In this document: piece after piece, positions 51,144-59,823 of the stretch | How positions within the stretch are numbered: the stretch's first letter is position 1 | Layout of the letters: each line of letters begins with the position of its first letter | Assembly (NCBI RefSeq): GCF_900141765.1 | Contig: NZ_FSRK01000001.1 | Coordinates: 1,116,001-1,180,000, forward strand | Length of the DNA: 64,000 nucleotides | Direction of reading: 5' to 3' | From: Epilithonimonas zeae | GTDB taxonomy: Bacteria > Bacteroidota > Bacteroidia > Flavobacteriales > Weeksellaceae | Program-made: the position numbers and the translations under genes | Notes under the pieces: generated by a model | What the model was told of the DNA's origin: nothing | Database searches by the model: none | Seen by the model: the letters and a program-made list of their open reading frames with translations, nothing else

Positions 51144-52895
51144 TTAAGTTGGTTTGTAACGTGCACTTTTTGGAGAACTAAAAGCTTCTTTCAATCCATT
51201 TTCTACTTCTTTCCAAAATTGGGTGTGGCTCAAACTGTGAGATGTTTTTGCTAAATAAACGAGTGAGCCAGGTTTTTTGTCTAATTCTTTTATGCCTTTA
51301 TCCTGCTCTGCAACCAGATCTGCATTGTATTTGGTAACCAGTTCAGAGTATATTTCAAAGTTTTTTCTTAATGTAGTGACTTGGGTATCTAACTTACCAA
51401 AGACTAGAGGCTCTATTCCCCAATCTATCACTTTTGTTATTGTTGAAAAATTCTCAGGATCTATAAACTGACTGAATAATCTCATCAATAAGTCTTCCAA
51501 ATTATTGGCATTTGCAGCATCCTGAGCACCTTTTAAGAAGGTTTTAAATTTACTTTTTTTATTTCGTGAGTTGTAAATGTCTTTATCAAATATAGGAACT
51601 TGCAGTATAGACAATCCTTTCGTTTGTTTTGCAGGTGTCCAGGCTGTAGAATCTATAGTATCTGTAATTCCTCTGCTTTCTTCAAAAACATTAGCCAATA
51701 AACTCAGTAGGTAACTGTCTTTTGGGCCGCTTTTTATAGCAAACAGAATATTTAAAACTGTTAATCCTTGTGTTAAATTTAGGTTTGAAACAAATGTTGC
51801 TTTAGCATAACTTTTACTTCCACTGGCGTAATTTTTATGGACATCAACTGTCCACTGTAAAAAGTTTGTCAAAAGATTGATGAACGAAGCCTTTTCTTTC
51901 TGGAGACTAGAATTATTAATTTTTATCGAATTAATATAATTGATTATTTCCTGTGTTATCATATTAATTGCCAAAGAAGCATTTGCCATTTCCTGCCATG
52001 CTTTTCTCCCTTTGTTTGCAAAATCCTGCCAGATCAAACTTTTCAGATAAGTTAATATGACATCTGTCTTAACATTTTTAAGCATTGTGATGCCACGCTC
52101 AAATTTATCTTTAGAAAAAGCTTGTAATAATCCTTCGAGATTCAATAAACTAAAATGGGCAACAAGCTGTTGTGTTAAATCGTACTCATTATGAACATTG
52201 ATGATTTTACAGTTTGGATGTAGTTTACCGTGATTGAGCTGATGTTTCTTCTGAAAAAAAGGAGTTGATAGATAGGTGATACTTTTTATTTTCCAATGCT
52301 CAGGAAATTCGGTGATTTTTCTGGACTTCAAAAACTCAGATTTGGCAATCATCTCTTTGTTGGTAATCAATTCTGTAAATTGATTAATGACATTGCCGCC
52401 GTGCGAATGCCCAATCAGATGCAGACTGACTTCCTGATTTTTTTTAAATTTGTAAACGCGTGAAAGCAGGTCTAATAAACGTTCTGCTGCGAGATTTCTT
52501 TCTTTAGTATCATTATCTCCGGACCAGCTAAAAAACTGCCCTTCGATATATAAGTTTTGAAACTGAGGGCCTAGCTCTTTCAGTTTTGCCCAAAAATTAG
52601 CTTTGCTTACATTGTTTTTTTCGTCTTTGCCTTGCCAATAATCCGTATTAGCTTCGTGTTTTTTACCGGTTATATTGACTGGGTCTGTTGTGCCCGCAAC
52701 GAACATTACAACATCATAAATTTTATCGCTGGTTTTTGGAGGTGATTTTGGTGAACCCCAATATAAACCTTTCTCAGTACCCTCTTCGGTAACAGTTCTT
52801 GTTGCATTCGTAACAATGTTTTCGTTAGAATACATACTGTGCCCTTTTTCAGATACTTTGGTATAGGTGCCTTTTACAATTCTGGTTCTGCTCAT
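51144..52895 (-). CDS. T6SS effector: GxSxG alpha/beta-hydrolase with shared N-terminal tag
   Basis: 583 residues. Residues 1-47 (MSRTRIVKGTYTKVSEKGHS, MYSNENIVTNAT, TEEGTEKGLYWG) are nearly the same as the start of the zincin at 53740-55098. The hydrolase domain follows: DVVMFVAGTT and HLIGHSHGGNVI with nucleophile Ser164 in GHSHGG, the type seen in lipases and phospholipases. Asp/His partners are not assigned. The C-terminal 250 residues have no known fold. It most likely attacks lipids in target membranes. It is placed after vgrG, with a small membrane protein and an exported protein next to it. Confidence 0.75.
   Translation of the reverse strand: MSRTRIVKGTYTKVSEKGHSMYSNENIVTNATRTVTEEGTEKGLYWGSPKSPPKTSDKIYDVVMFVAGTTDPVNITGKKHEANTDYWQGKDEKNNVSKANFWAKLKELGPQFQNLYIEGQFFSWSGDNDTKERNLAAERLLDLLSRVYKFKKNQEVSLHLIGHSHGGNVINQFTELITNKEMIAKSEFLKSRKITEFPEHWKIKSITYLSTPFFQKKHQLNHGKLHPNCKIINVHNEYDLTQQLVAHFSLLNLEGLLQAFSKDKFERGITMLKNVKTDVILTYLKSLIWQDFANKGRKAWQEMANASLAINMITQEIINYINSIKINNSSLQKEKASFINLLTNFLQWTVDVHKNYASGSKSYAKATFVSNLNLTQGLTVLNILFAIKSGPKDSYLLSLLANVFEESRGITDTIDSTAWTPAKQTKGLSILQVPIFDKDIYNSRNKKSKFKTFLKGAQDAANANNLEDLLMRLFSQFIDPENFSTITKVIDWGIEPLVFGKLDTQVTTLRKNFEIYSELVTKYNADLVAEQDKGIKELDKKPGSLVYLAKTSHSLSHTQFWKEVENGLKEAFSSPKSARYKPT
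52742..52895 (-). repeat. Conserved effector N-terminal coding segment, copy 1
   Basis: The first 51 codons of the GxSxG effector. They match 54948-55098 closely in DNA and protein, while the rest of the two genes has nothing in common. Confidence 0.7.
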
Positions 52896-53056
52896 ATTTC
52901 ATTTTCTTTAATAATGAAAAACACATTGTTTTGGAAAAATAATATTATAATTAGGAATGACTATTGTGCGGAAGATTTCGTCTGTAAAGCCTCTGTTATT
53001 AAGTCTTTCTAAAAAAATATCTAAAAAATAAATTTACACATTTGAAATGATAGGAT

Positions 53057-53773
53057 TTACCTAGCCAAAGGATTAATGTAATATTCTTCCGATTTCAATT
53101 CTTTTCCATTACTTCCATCCAACACTACTTTCCTGAATAATGATTTTTCGATATCAGCAGATTTCTTCCCTGTATTCCATTGTAGTTCGTAAATATAACT
53201 GCCATAAGTTTTAGAATAAAATCTGGAAAGCTTCCCGGATTTTGTGAAATCAACATTGTTTTTTTTACCGTATTCTAGAACTTTATCTAGAGAGAATGGA
53301 TAATTTTTGTCCTTGTCTTCAGTCTTTACCAACTTTTCATCTTTATAGTAATACCACTGTCCAATCTCTACATCGTCTGCAAAATAGTGGGTTACAGATT
53401 GCAACAATCCATCTTTGTTGTAGGTCTGAAAAGTTTCAAATCTATTATTGCTGATATATTGTTCTACATAATTTTCTACGATACTTTTTTCATAGTTTTC
53501 CTCAATATAACCTTCTTTTACACTGTGATATTGCTTCACGTAGGTGTCTTGATCTTTCTGATAACCTTCATAATCTGGATTCTTTTTCAGATTGGCTTCA
53601 TATTTATTAATATCGAAACGAGGCAGTTGTATCTTATTATCCATGGGCTTGTTATATTGTTTATTGATACTTCTTTTTTCTGTTTTAAAATCATTGCAAT
53701 TAACTAGAAAAAGAATACTTAAAAAAAATAGATTAATTGCTAAATTTTGCTTTTTAAAATATCCCATTGCCAT
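53057..53773 (-). CDS. Lipoprotein, candidate immunity protein for the zincin effector
   Basis: 238 residues from ATG 53773 or 53767; MGYFKKQNLAINLFFLSILFL ends in a lipobox Cys (VNC). The mature part has ADDVEIGQWYYYKDEKLVKT and MORN-like strands. Its start overlaps the zincin gene by 34 bases in another frame, which couples the two. A periplasm-side lipoprotein is the expected immunity form for a protease that acts there. Confidence 0.65.
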   Translation of the reverse strand: MAMGYFKKQNLAINLFFLSILFLVNCNDFKTEKRSINKQYNKPMDNKIQLPRFDINKYEANLKKNPDYEGYQKDQDTYVKQYHSVKEGYIEENYEKSIVENYVEQYISNNRFETFQTYNKDGLLQSVTHYFADDVEIGQWYYYKDEKLVKTEDKDKNYPFSLDKVLEYGKKNNVDFTKSGKLSRFYSKTYGSYIYELQWNTGKKSADIEKSLFRKVVLDGSNGKELKSEEYYINPLAR

Positions 53774-55098
53774 TTATATGTTTGTTTTGCCTTTATATTA
53801 GTATCTGAAATATAATAATCCATAATATTATCTGTATTAAATTTTTTAAATGTTAACGGGCTACGATTATCAAATGTGTGAAATAATCCGATAGCGTGAA
53901 GCAGTTCGTGCGTTGCAGTTGTCTTGACAGCTTCAAATGGATTTCCTGTCGTTGTGGCGATATTTTTTAAATCTAATACGTAGACTGTTTTGGAAGGGAT
54001 ATTCTCAGCCTCACCCAGCAAATACTGACCATCCGGAAGTTGGATGACTTCTGCAATAAAATAGACTCTATAAAAACTATCATATTTATTTCCTAATACA
54101 CTGCCATCTGGGAATTTGGCACTTCTTAACTTGGAATCAAGGTATTGATGAATTCCTGTACCACTTTGTAATTTAGGGATGAAGTTTCGGTCTTTTGTAA
54201 GATCCAGGTTGATACTTTTTATATCTGCATTGATATAGGCTTGTCTCAAATATTTTATTAATCTTTCCTTTTCACCAGCAGTACTTCCATTTTTAATTTT
54301 TCCTGGTCCCGAAGATGATTTTACAGAAACAAATAAAATTTTTCCCTGTTTTTGATGAGCTGTATTATTCGCGAGAATCTTTATTTTTCCACAAACCATA
54401 TTATCAGCTAAAACTTCAATGATTTGATCTGTACTGAAAGAATTGACGCATGTAATTTCCAAATAATTATCCAGAGTATATTTGCCCTTCTTGATTGAGA
54501 TTTCTTCTTTATTAAATTTGAAATACTCCTTTGTATCCTGTGGTTTCTTTAGATGCTTTATGGTTAGTTTTTTTGGTAATTCTTCAATTTCAATTTTTAA
54601 AGTAAGCTTATGTGAATCCCCTTTGTAGATAGTCATATACGGAATCGGATACAAGTATGGGCTTCCGTTTATTTTAGGTTTCCATGGAATTGTCATATTG
54701 CTGAATTTATTTAAAAGATTTTGATATTCTTTACCATCTTTAAAGAAAACACCATTTAAATAAATTTGCTCTAATAATTTTGTAGATGGGTTCCTATAAT
54801 TTCCAATGATAGATTTGTACCACTTTTTATCCCCACTTACACCTGTATCTCCTAATCTTACCCAATCAAAACCAAATTCTCCGCTCCAATTAGCGTGCGG
54901 CCTAAACTCTACCAAACATTTCGATTGGATATTACCTTCTTTTGGTTTTTCAGGATCGCCATAACTAATACCTTGATCAGAACCTTCTTCTGTAACCGTT
55001 TTTGTTGCTGTCGTAACAATGTTTTCATTAGAATACATACTGTGTCCCTTCTGAGACACTTTGGTATATGTTCCTTTGATAAATCTGGTTCTGCTCAT
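53740..55098 (-). CDS. T6SS effector: zincin metalloprotease with shared N-terminal tag
   Basis: 452 residues. Residues 1-50 are the tag shared with the GxSxG effector (MSRTRFIKGTYTKVSQKGHS, EEGSDQGISYGDPEKP). The central part is beta-rich. The C-terminal region has HELLHAIGLFH, an HExxHxxGxxH zinc site (His397, His401, His407; Glu398), and NIMDYY as a Met-turn near 426, which together define a metzincin. It is 2 bases after vgrG and followed by a lipoprotein. It likely cuts proteins in the target periplasm; substrate unknown. Confidence 0.82.
   Translation of the reverse strand: MSRTRFIKGTYTKVSQKGHSMYSNENIVTTATKTVTEEGSDQGISYGDPEKPKEGNIQSKCLVEFRPHANWSGEFGFDWVRLGDTGVSGDKKWYKSIIGNYRNPSTKLLEQIYLNGVFFKDGKEYQNLLNKFSNMTIPWKPKINGSPYLYPIPYMTIYKGDSHKLTLKIEIEELPKKLTIKHLKKPQDTKEYFKFNKEEISIKKGKYTLDNYLEITCVNSFSTDQIIEVLADNMVCGKIKILANNTAHQKQGKILFVSVKSSSGPGKIKNGSTAGEKERLIKYLRQAYINADIKSINLDLTKDRNFIPKLQSGTGIHQYLDSKLRSAKFPDGSVLGNKYDSFYRVYFIAEVIQLPDGQYLLGEAENIPSKTVYVLDLKNIATTTGNPFEAVKTTATHELLHAIGLFHTFDNRSPLTFKKFNTDNIMDYYISDTNIKAKQTYKWQWDILKSKI
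54948..55098 (-). repeat. Conserved effector N-terminal coding segment, copy 2
   Basis: First 50 codons of the zincin effector, nearly identical to the start of the GxSxG effector; both directly follow the vgrG cluster. Confidence 0.7.
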
Positions 55099-55100
55099 TT

Positions 55101-57056
55101 CTAATTGGCTTTAGATTTCTCTCCGCTGTTGTTCTGAACTTCTTTTTGTGCGTGTTTGTGGATAGATTCGTTGGATTGGATATTCATAGATTTCTCACTC
55201 ACTTCCGTTCTTTCCATTTTCGTTTCGCTGTGAACATCGCCATCAATCATTTCGGTTAATTTTCCTGTGATGAACATGCTGGCGTCGCCGGCAACTGATG
55301 TCAGTTTCATAGCGCCAATACTTTGGGTTGAGTTCATTCCGATACTTTGGGTGTTATTCATTCCGATAGTTTCAGAAGCATTTTGTCCCACACTAGTGGT
55401 CATATTTTCTGTGACATTGATGTTCATATTCTTACAATTCAGTGTCATTGTTTCGGGAGCTGTGATGTTGATGTTGCTTCCTGTGGTGTCCAGATGGATT
55501 TCATTTCCTGATTTATCTGTAATGATGATGCTTTCATCTTCTGTGAAAATCACTTTATGTCCACTTCTGGTCATAATGGATTTGACACGGTTATCAACAC
55601 CACCACCAAGTCCAACTCCTCCATGGAACATTCCACCCATTACGAAAGGTCTGTCGGGATGGTCATGGACAAAACCGACCATCACCTGATCTCCAACTTC
55701 AGGAATAGCAACATACCCTCTGTTTTGAGTAATTTGATCTGTTCCTCCTGCATCTGGACTCATCATTCTGATAAAGTTAGTAGTGTCGTGCAATTGCCAG
55801 TCAAATTTAACTGTGACTCTCCCTTGTCCCTGTGGATCTGTATTACTGACAACAGTAGCTATTTGTGGTTGCGCGGTTGGAACTGTAAAATCCGGTTTTG
55901 GAAGGAATCCCGTATCGCTGGCAATGGCCTTGAAAGTACCTTTGTAATTCCCTAAAGTATCCACATCGTGCGAAGTCTCAATAACCATTATTCTAGTAAA
56001 ATAACTGGTTTGATTGCTGTCTGGCTTTCTCATTTCCAAGTCTGCAACACAGCCCGGATATAAGAAAGGAATCGAGATATTTCCTGTAACGGTAAAAACT
56101 TCTACAGCTTTACTCCCTGCAGCACTTTCCTGGGAGTTGACTACATCTTTATCGGTAACCGCTTTTATCGGTGAAACCTGTAAAGATCTTGTGGTGAAAA
56201 TCCCGTTTTGGGTCTGGCTGTAAGCATTTTTTGCCAGATCACTTTTATGTTTAATCGGCGTTTCTCCGGAAGTCAGTTTGCTGTTCTGACTGCTGTTGTA
56301 GCCGTAGAATTCAGGTTTGGTATGAACCGCTTTGAGTTCTACACGGATGTCGCTGACATTACTTCCATAGATTAATTTGAGTGGTGGATTTTGTGGCGGC
56401 AGTTTACCAAAATGTAATACTTCACCATCGTAATAGAATTGTTCGCCATAAGCTTCCGCCATTCTTGCGAGGTAATTGTAATGGGTTTCGTTGTACTGAA
56501 CACTGAATGGAATCTCAGAAAAATCGTTCGCATCCACACGCACATCATACTTGCTGCTTCCCAAACCTTCTTTGATGAGTTGTGAGGCAATAATACTCAT
56601 ATTCACGGGTGATTCTCCACCAAAGCTCTGGATGGTTGGCGCTGCATCCAGCAAAATTGTTGGACTGAAACCGCCAAGAACAATATTCGGAAGGCCGCCT
56701 TTTTCCTGACTGAATCCAACTCTGGTAATCACACCCACAAAAGTCCTCTCCGGACTATCTTGGATATCTTTGTATTTTTGGACAATTGTAATTCTTTTCC
56801 CTAAAAACTCCTGGCTGGTTTCCAGATTATGGTTTTCCTTATTTCCTAATGTGTCATGCGCCAGAATCAGTTCAAACTCGTGATGTTTAGAGCTGTTTTG
56901 TGAAAGAGTGAAATGTTTGTAATGTGAGATTACTTTCCCTTCAATCACAATATTAAGTTTGACAAGACGGTTAATTCCAAAAATCTGACTCGATGAGATG
57001 GAATTGGCGCTATTGTCCGGTTTGAAACTTTTGGTAGGAGTGTTGGAAGTAGCCAT
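55101..57056 (-). CDS. vgrG: T6SS tip protein VgrG (TssI)
   Basis: 651 residues. The N-terminal part (ISSSQIFGINRLVKLNIVIE, SHYKHFTLSQNSSKHHEFEL, YNYLARMAEAYGEQFYYDG) is the gp27-like base and the centre (QGRVTVKFDW, GYVAIPEVGDQVMVGFVHDH) the gp5-like OB fold. The C-terminal beta-helix (ITDKSGNEIHLDT, MTLNCKNMNINVTENMTTSVGQNASETIGMNNTQ split across short repeats) forms the spike. There is no extra enzymatic domain. Effector genes follow at once, so they are probably loaded onto this spike through the shared N-terminal tag or PAAR-like protein. Confidence 0.93.
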   Translation of the reverse strand: MATSNTPTKSFKPDNSANSISSSQIFGINRLVKLNIVIEGKVISHYKHFTLSQNSSKHHEFELILAHDTLGNKENHNLETSQEFLGKRITIVQKYKDIQDSPERTFVGVITRVGFSQEKGGLPNIVLGGFSPTILLDAAPTIQSFGGESPVNMSIIASQLIKEGLGSSKYDVRVDANDFSEIPFSVQYNETHYNYLARMAEAYGEQFYYDGEVLHFGKLPPQNPPLKLIYGSNVSDIRVELKAVHTKPEFYGYNSSQNSKLTSGETPIKHKSDLAKNAYSQTQNGIFTTRSLQVSPIKAVTDKDVVNSQESAAGSKAVEVFTVTGNISIPFLYPGCVADLEMRKPDSNQTSYFTRIMVIETSHDVDTLGNYKGTFKAIASDTGFLPKPDFTVPTAQPQIATVVSNTDPQGQGRVTVKFDWQLHDTTNFIRMMSPDAGGTDQITQNRGYVAIPEVGDQVMVGFVHDHPDRPFVMGGMFHGGVGLGGGVDNRVKSIMTRSGHKVIFTEDESIIITDKSGNEIHLDTTGSNINITAPETMTLNCKNMNINVTENMTTSVGQNASETIGMNNTQSIGMNSTQSIGAMKLTSVAGDASMFITGKLTEMIDGDVHSETKMERTEVSEKSMNIQSNESIHKHAQKEVQNNSGEKSKAN

Positions 57057-57282
57057 ATTTTGTGATTTTTTAGTATTAAATATCTATTACTTTGTTTAAA
57101 CTAAACTTGGTCTATCGCTTCTATGAAGGCTTTTTTTGAATATGGAATTTAAAATCAATAATATTAAATCGATAAAAAATTATCATTCGCAATTATTTAT
57201 TGATAATTAATTCGCAACAATCTTCCTGAAATCATAGCAATAATAATGCAATTGTCATCCAAAAGATTGTTAATTAATCAAA
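57057..57282. other. Upstream region of vgrG
   Basis: No ORF. ATTCGCAA occurs twice (about 57185 and 57209) around ATTTATTGATAATTA. No clear TAnnTTTG box was found at the usual distance. Confidence 0.35.
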
Positions 57283-57323
57283 AATCCTGATGAATGTGTC
57301 CAAAAAGGATGTTCATCAGGATT
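57283..57323 (-). terminator. Intrinsic terminator of tssD copy 2
   Basis: AATCCTGATGAA (57283-57294) and TTCATCAGGATT (57312-57323), perfect 12-bp stem, 17-base loop, then T-rich on the minus strand. Copy 1 of tssD ends with a related hairpin (AATCCTGATAA). Confidence 0.8.
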
Positions 57324-57355
57324 ATTTTTTATTTTAAAGAGAAATAATCAGATGA

Positions 57356-57763
57356 TTATTTAGCACCTGGCCAAACCCCATCGTAAGCTGAGTTGCCATA
57401 ATCTATTTTCTCTGCACTTACTACAAAACTGATGAACATATTATCCTCGTTCAAAGCATCATAATCTACTTCGTGTTGGATAACGTATCCGTTTTCCCAC
57501 TTCAGAGTTGTCAATGTGCCTTCTTCGTGTGACTTGTTGAAAGTTACTTCACCACTAGTTGGCTTGTATTTCCCATTTAATAAACTTTCCAAAATTCCTG
57601 AATCCTCAGTTGCTTCCACAGTGATTTTGATCAATGCGTTAGAAGGGTCTGATGCAACTCTACCGGAAACATCCGTGTTTCTTGATACACCGTAATTCAG
57701 TTTAAGGATCTTTTGTTCTGCACCGCCGTTGAATTTTAATACGGCTCTTGAATTGTTTGCCAT
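57356..57763 (-). CDS. tssD: T6SS-iii tube protein TssD (Hcp-like), copy 2
   Basis: 135 residues, identical to tssD copy 1 (29047-29454) except Val for Ile in SFVVSAEK. The DNA differs at a few synonymous sites, and the promoter region is also conserved, including the GTAG palindrome. It is the tube subunit that carries effectors inside the sheath. It is transcribed alone. Two almost identical copies in inverted orientation could recombine and turn the 28 kb between. Confidence 0.93.
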   Translation of the reverse strand: MANNSRAVLKFNGGAEQKILKLNYGVSRNTDVSGRVASDPSNALIKITVEATEDSGILESLLNGKYKPTSGEVTFNKSHEEGTLTTLKWENGYVIQHEVDYDALNEDNMFISFVVSAEKIDYGNSAYDGVWPGAK

Positions 57764-57829
57764 GATTTCTAAAATTTAATTGTTAATATATTATATTGTG
57801 TATTAGTGTGTTCCTTAACTTTTGTATAC

Positions 57830-57875
57830 CAAAGATAGAACCACCTTCCAAAAAAATAAGTAGTAGAATTACTAC
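57830..57875 (-). promoter_or_regulatory. tssD copy 2 promoter with GTAG-N5-CTAC palindrome
   Basis: Palindrome 57863-57875 and -7 box TATCTTTG (minus strand of 57830-57837), with the same 38-base spacing as copy 1. The leader (57764-57829) is conserved with copy 1 as well, containing GGAACACACTAATACACAAT in both. Confidence 0.7.
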
Positions 57876-57920
57876 AGTTTTAGAAAATATTCAAGAGAAA
57901 AAAATAATTTATTATCAATT

Positions 57921-58370
57921 TTATTGAAAAATCTGGGCGGGTAAAGCTTGATAATCAACTCCCATATCTTTGACTAATAACTTATAGGATTGCGGATTGA
58001 TAAGGTAAACAGCCGTCGAATCTTTATCAGAATCATTAATCTTCAAATCATAATTCGAAATAATCTTGATTGGAAACCGAATACTGTCTTTTGCGGATTT
58101 TACGATTGTGCCAGAATTGATTTTATAGACATTAACATTTTTATCTTGGATTTTAAGATTATTAATCAACTCAATTGTGTTCGTTTTTATAACAAATAAA
58201 CTTTTGTCTGAAGCTTCTTGTGGTGTTAATGCTTTTTTAGGCTGTTCATTTCTTTGATTTTCAAAAAGATCTATCGAAAAATGATCCGGTCTTTCATATT
58301 TTTTCTTGCAGGAAATTGTGAACGATAGTAAAATTATCATGTATAGAATGTAAAAGTGGGCAGTTCTCAT
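57921..58370 (-). CDS. Small lipoprotein between tssC and tssD, TssQ candidate
   Basis: 149 residues from ATG 58370 (MRTAHFYILYMIILLSFTISC, lipobox Cys21). An earlier ATG at 58403 lies in the stem of a terminator and is unlikely. The mature part has KKYERPDHFSIDLFE and a beta region (VYKINSGTIVKSAKDSIRFP). T6SS-iii loci encode a short lipoprotein, TssQ, near tssC/tssD; size and location suit that, but I cannot confirm the family. Confidence 0.55.
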   Translation of the reverse strand: MRTAHFYILYMIILLSFTISCKKKYERPDHFSIDLFENQRNEQPKKALTPQEASDKSLFVIKTNTIELINNLKIQDKNVNVYKINSGTIVKSAKDSIRFPIKIISNYDLKINDSDKDSTAVYLINPQSYKLLVKDMGVDYQALPAQIFQ

Positions 58371-58390
58371 CTCGGTAGATTTTAAATGAA

Positions 58391-58427
58391 AAAGGGAATT
58401 CATAACTTATTGTTGCAAATTCCCTTT
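58391..58427 (-). terminator. Terminator between tssC and the small lipoprotein gene
   Basis: AAAGGGAATT (58391-58400) pairs exactly with AATTCCCTTT (58418-58427); on the minus strand it is followed by TTTTT. It ends the tssO-tssC operon and fixes the lipoprotein start downstream. Confidence 0.75.
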
Positions 58428-58447
58428 GTTGTTAATTTTTATTGGGT

Positions 58448-59809
58448 TTATTCCTGTTGATATTCAGCATCCCATTCGTTACCGTCGTCTCCTTTGTGTC
58501 CATCCAGTTTGATGACAAAACTTTTTGTTGGGAAGTAAGGTGTCATTCTGATATCAAGCCAAACACGATCCTTATTCACTTTGTCTTGTTCAAATCTTAC
58601 AATTTTGAATTTCTCAATCAATTTGTCCGGACCTTTGATTCCGTCTAGGAAAGTTACGATTTGTCTTCTCAAATCATCTTCGTTTCTCGGGTTCCAGTTT
58701 TCAAATGCTCTTCTGTTGAGGAAATCGAGTAGAACCTTGGTTACATAATCGAAAACTCTTACAACAGAATAAGTTTGTAAACCAATGTTATCTCCGGTAA
58801 ATAATGTTTTTGCGGAGAATGCCATAATTTTTCCGTACTCGTTCACCATCGGAACCAATCCCATTTTCTCAAGCTGAGAGATTTCACTTTTCTTAAGGTC
58901 AAATTTCACGGCATCCACTTCATTGATATTTCCGTGTTTTTTACCAGCGGCAACTTGCGACATCAATGTTTTATAGATTTTTCCAGCCATAGAAGTAGAA
59001 GGAGGGAGGTCCACATTTTCCTCTTCACCCACTTCCTCAGCTCTGCCTCTTCCCACAAGCCAGTTGGTCGTCATAATCACATTACTTCTGTGAAGTTCGC
59101 CGCCTGTAAGATTGGCCGAATGGAAAAGATCCACAACATCATCCGGTTTGTCAAGATTAGCAAAATCTGTTACCAACATTACTTTGTTCTCGTTACAGAT
59201 TTTCGCCCATTTTTCAACGACTTTGTTGGAACCCAAATATCCTGGAATTGCTAGGATAGAGTAGTTGTCTCTCAAATCCAGGCGGTCATAATTTTGCTTG
59301 AACTCATCCGCAATAGCATCAATGAAAATCGGATTATCCAAATCTTTCATTTGCTCCAAAGATGCATTCACGATGCTTACATTGTCAACTTTGTCAAGCT
59401 CTGTATTCTTGAAAAACTGAGCCATTGTTCTATACGATGTTTCCAATTCGCGGATCGCACCAAGGCTATTTTTAAGATTGGTTTTAAGATTTTTTTCTGC
59501 ACTCTGCGCTTTTGTTTTACAAGCTTCTGCCATTTCTTCAGCAGTAGCATTATTTTCCAAAAGTGAAATCCATAAATTCAGTTTTTGAGCTAAATCTTTT
59601 CTTTCAGTTTGTTTGTTTGTATCATTTAAGAAGATTTCTTTACGTGCTTTTCTCGTTGGATTCATATTGGCAATCCCGTCTACAACGGTTTCTATAAAAT
59701 TAAATCCACCAACTTTATTGAGATCATTAATCGCTGAACCTCTTCTTTGATCTTGCTGTTGTTCTGCAGCTTGCTGATTTTGCGATGCTGCTTGTTGTCT
59801 GTTGTCCAT
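58448..59809 (-). CDS. tssC: T6SS sheath large subunit TssC
   Basis: 453 residues. DLRDNYSILAIPGYLGSNKV is followed by the typical MLVTDFANLDKPDDVVDLFH, and later FAPLI-like positions are NEYGKIMAFSAKTLFTGDN. The first 25 residues are Gln-rich. With TssB it forms the contractile sheath. It lies 14 bases after tssB. Confidence 0.92.
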   Translation of the reverse strand: MDNRQQAASQNQQAAEQQQDQRRGSAINDLNKVGGFNFIETVVDGIANMNPTRKARKEIFLNDTNKQTERKDLAQKLNLWISLLENNATAEEMAEACKTKAQSAEKNLKTNLKNSLGAIRELETSYRTMAQFFKNTELDKVDNVSIVNASLEQMKDLDNPIFIDAIADEFKQNYDRLDLRDNYSILAIPGYLGSNKVVEKWAKICNENKVMLVTDFANLDKPDDVVDLFHSANLTGGELHRSNVIMTTNWLVGRGRAEEVGEEENVDLPPSTSMAGKIYKTLMSQVAAGKKHGNINEVDAVKFDLKKSEISQLEKMGLVPMVNEYGKIMAFSAKTLFTGDNIGLQTYSVVRVFDYVTKVLLDFLNRRAFENWNPRNEDDLRRQIVTFLDGIKGPDKLIEKFKIVRFEQDKVNKDRVWLDIRMTPYFPTKSFVIKLDGHKGDDGNEWDAEYQQE

Positions 59810-59823
59810 AGTTTTTGTGTTTA

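Noticed and set aside
58370-58403. Upstream ATG at 58403 for the small lipoprotein
   Set aside because: It lies in the right arm of a terminator stem and would lengthen the signal peptide unusually.
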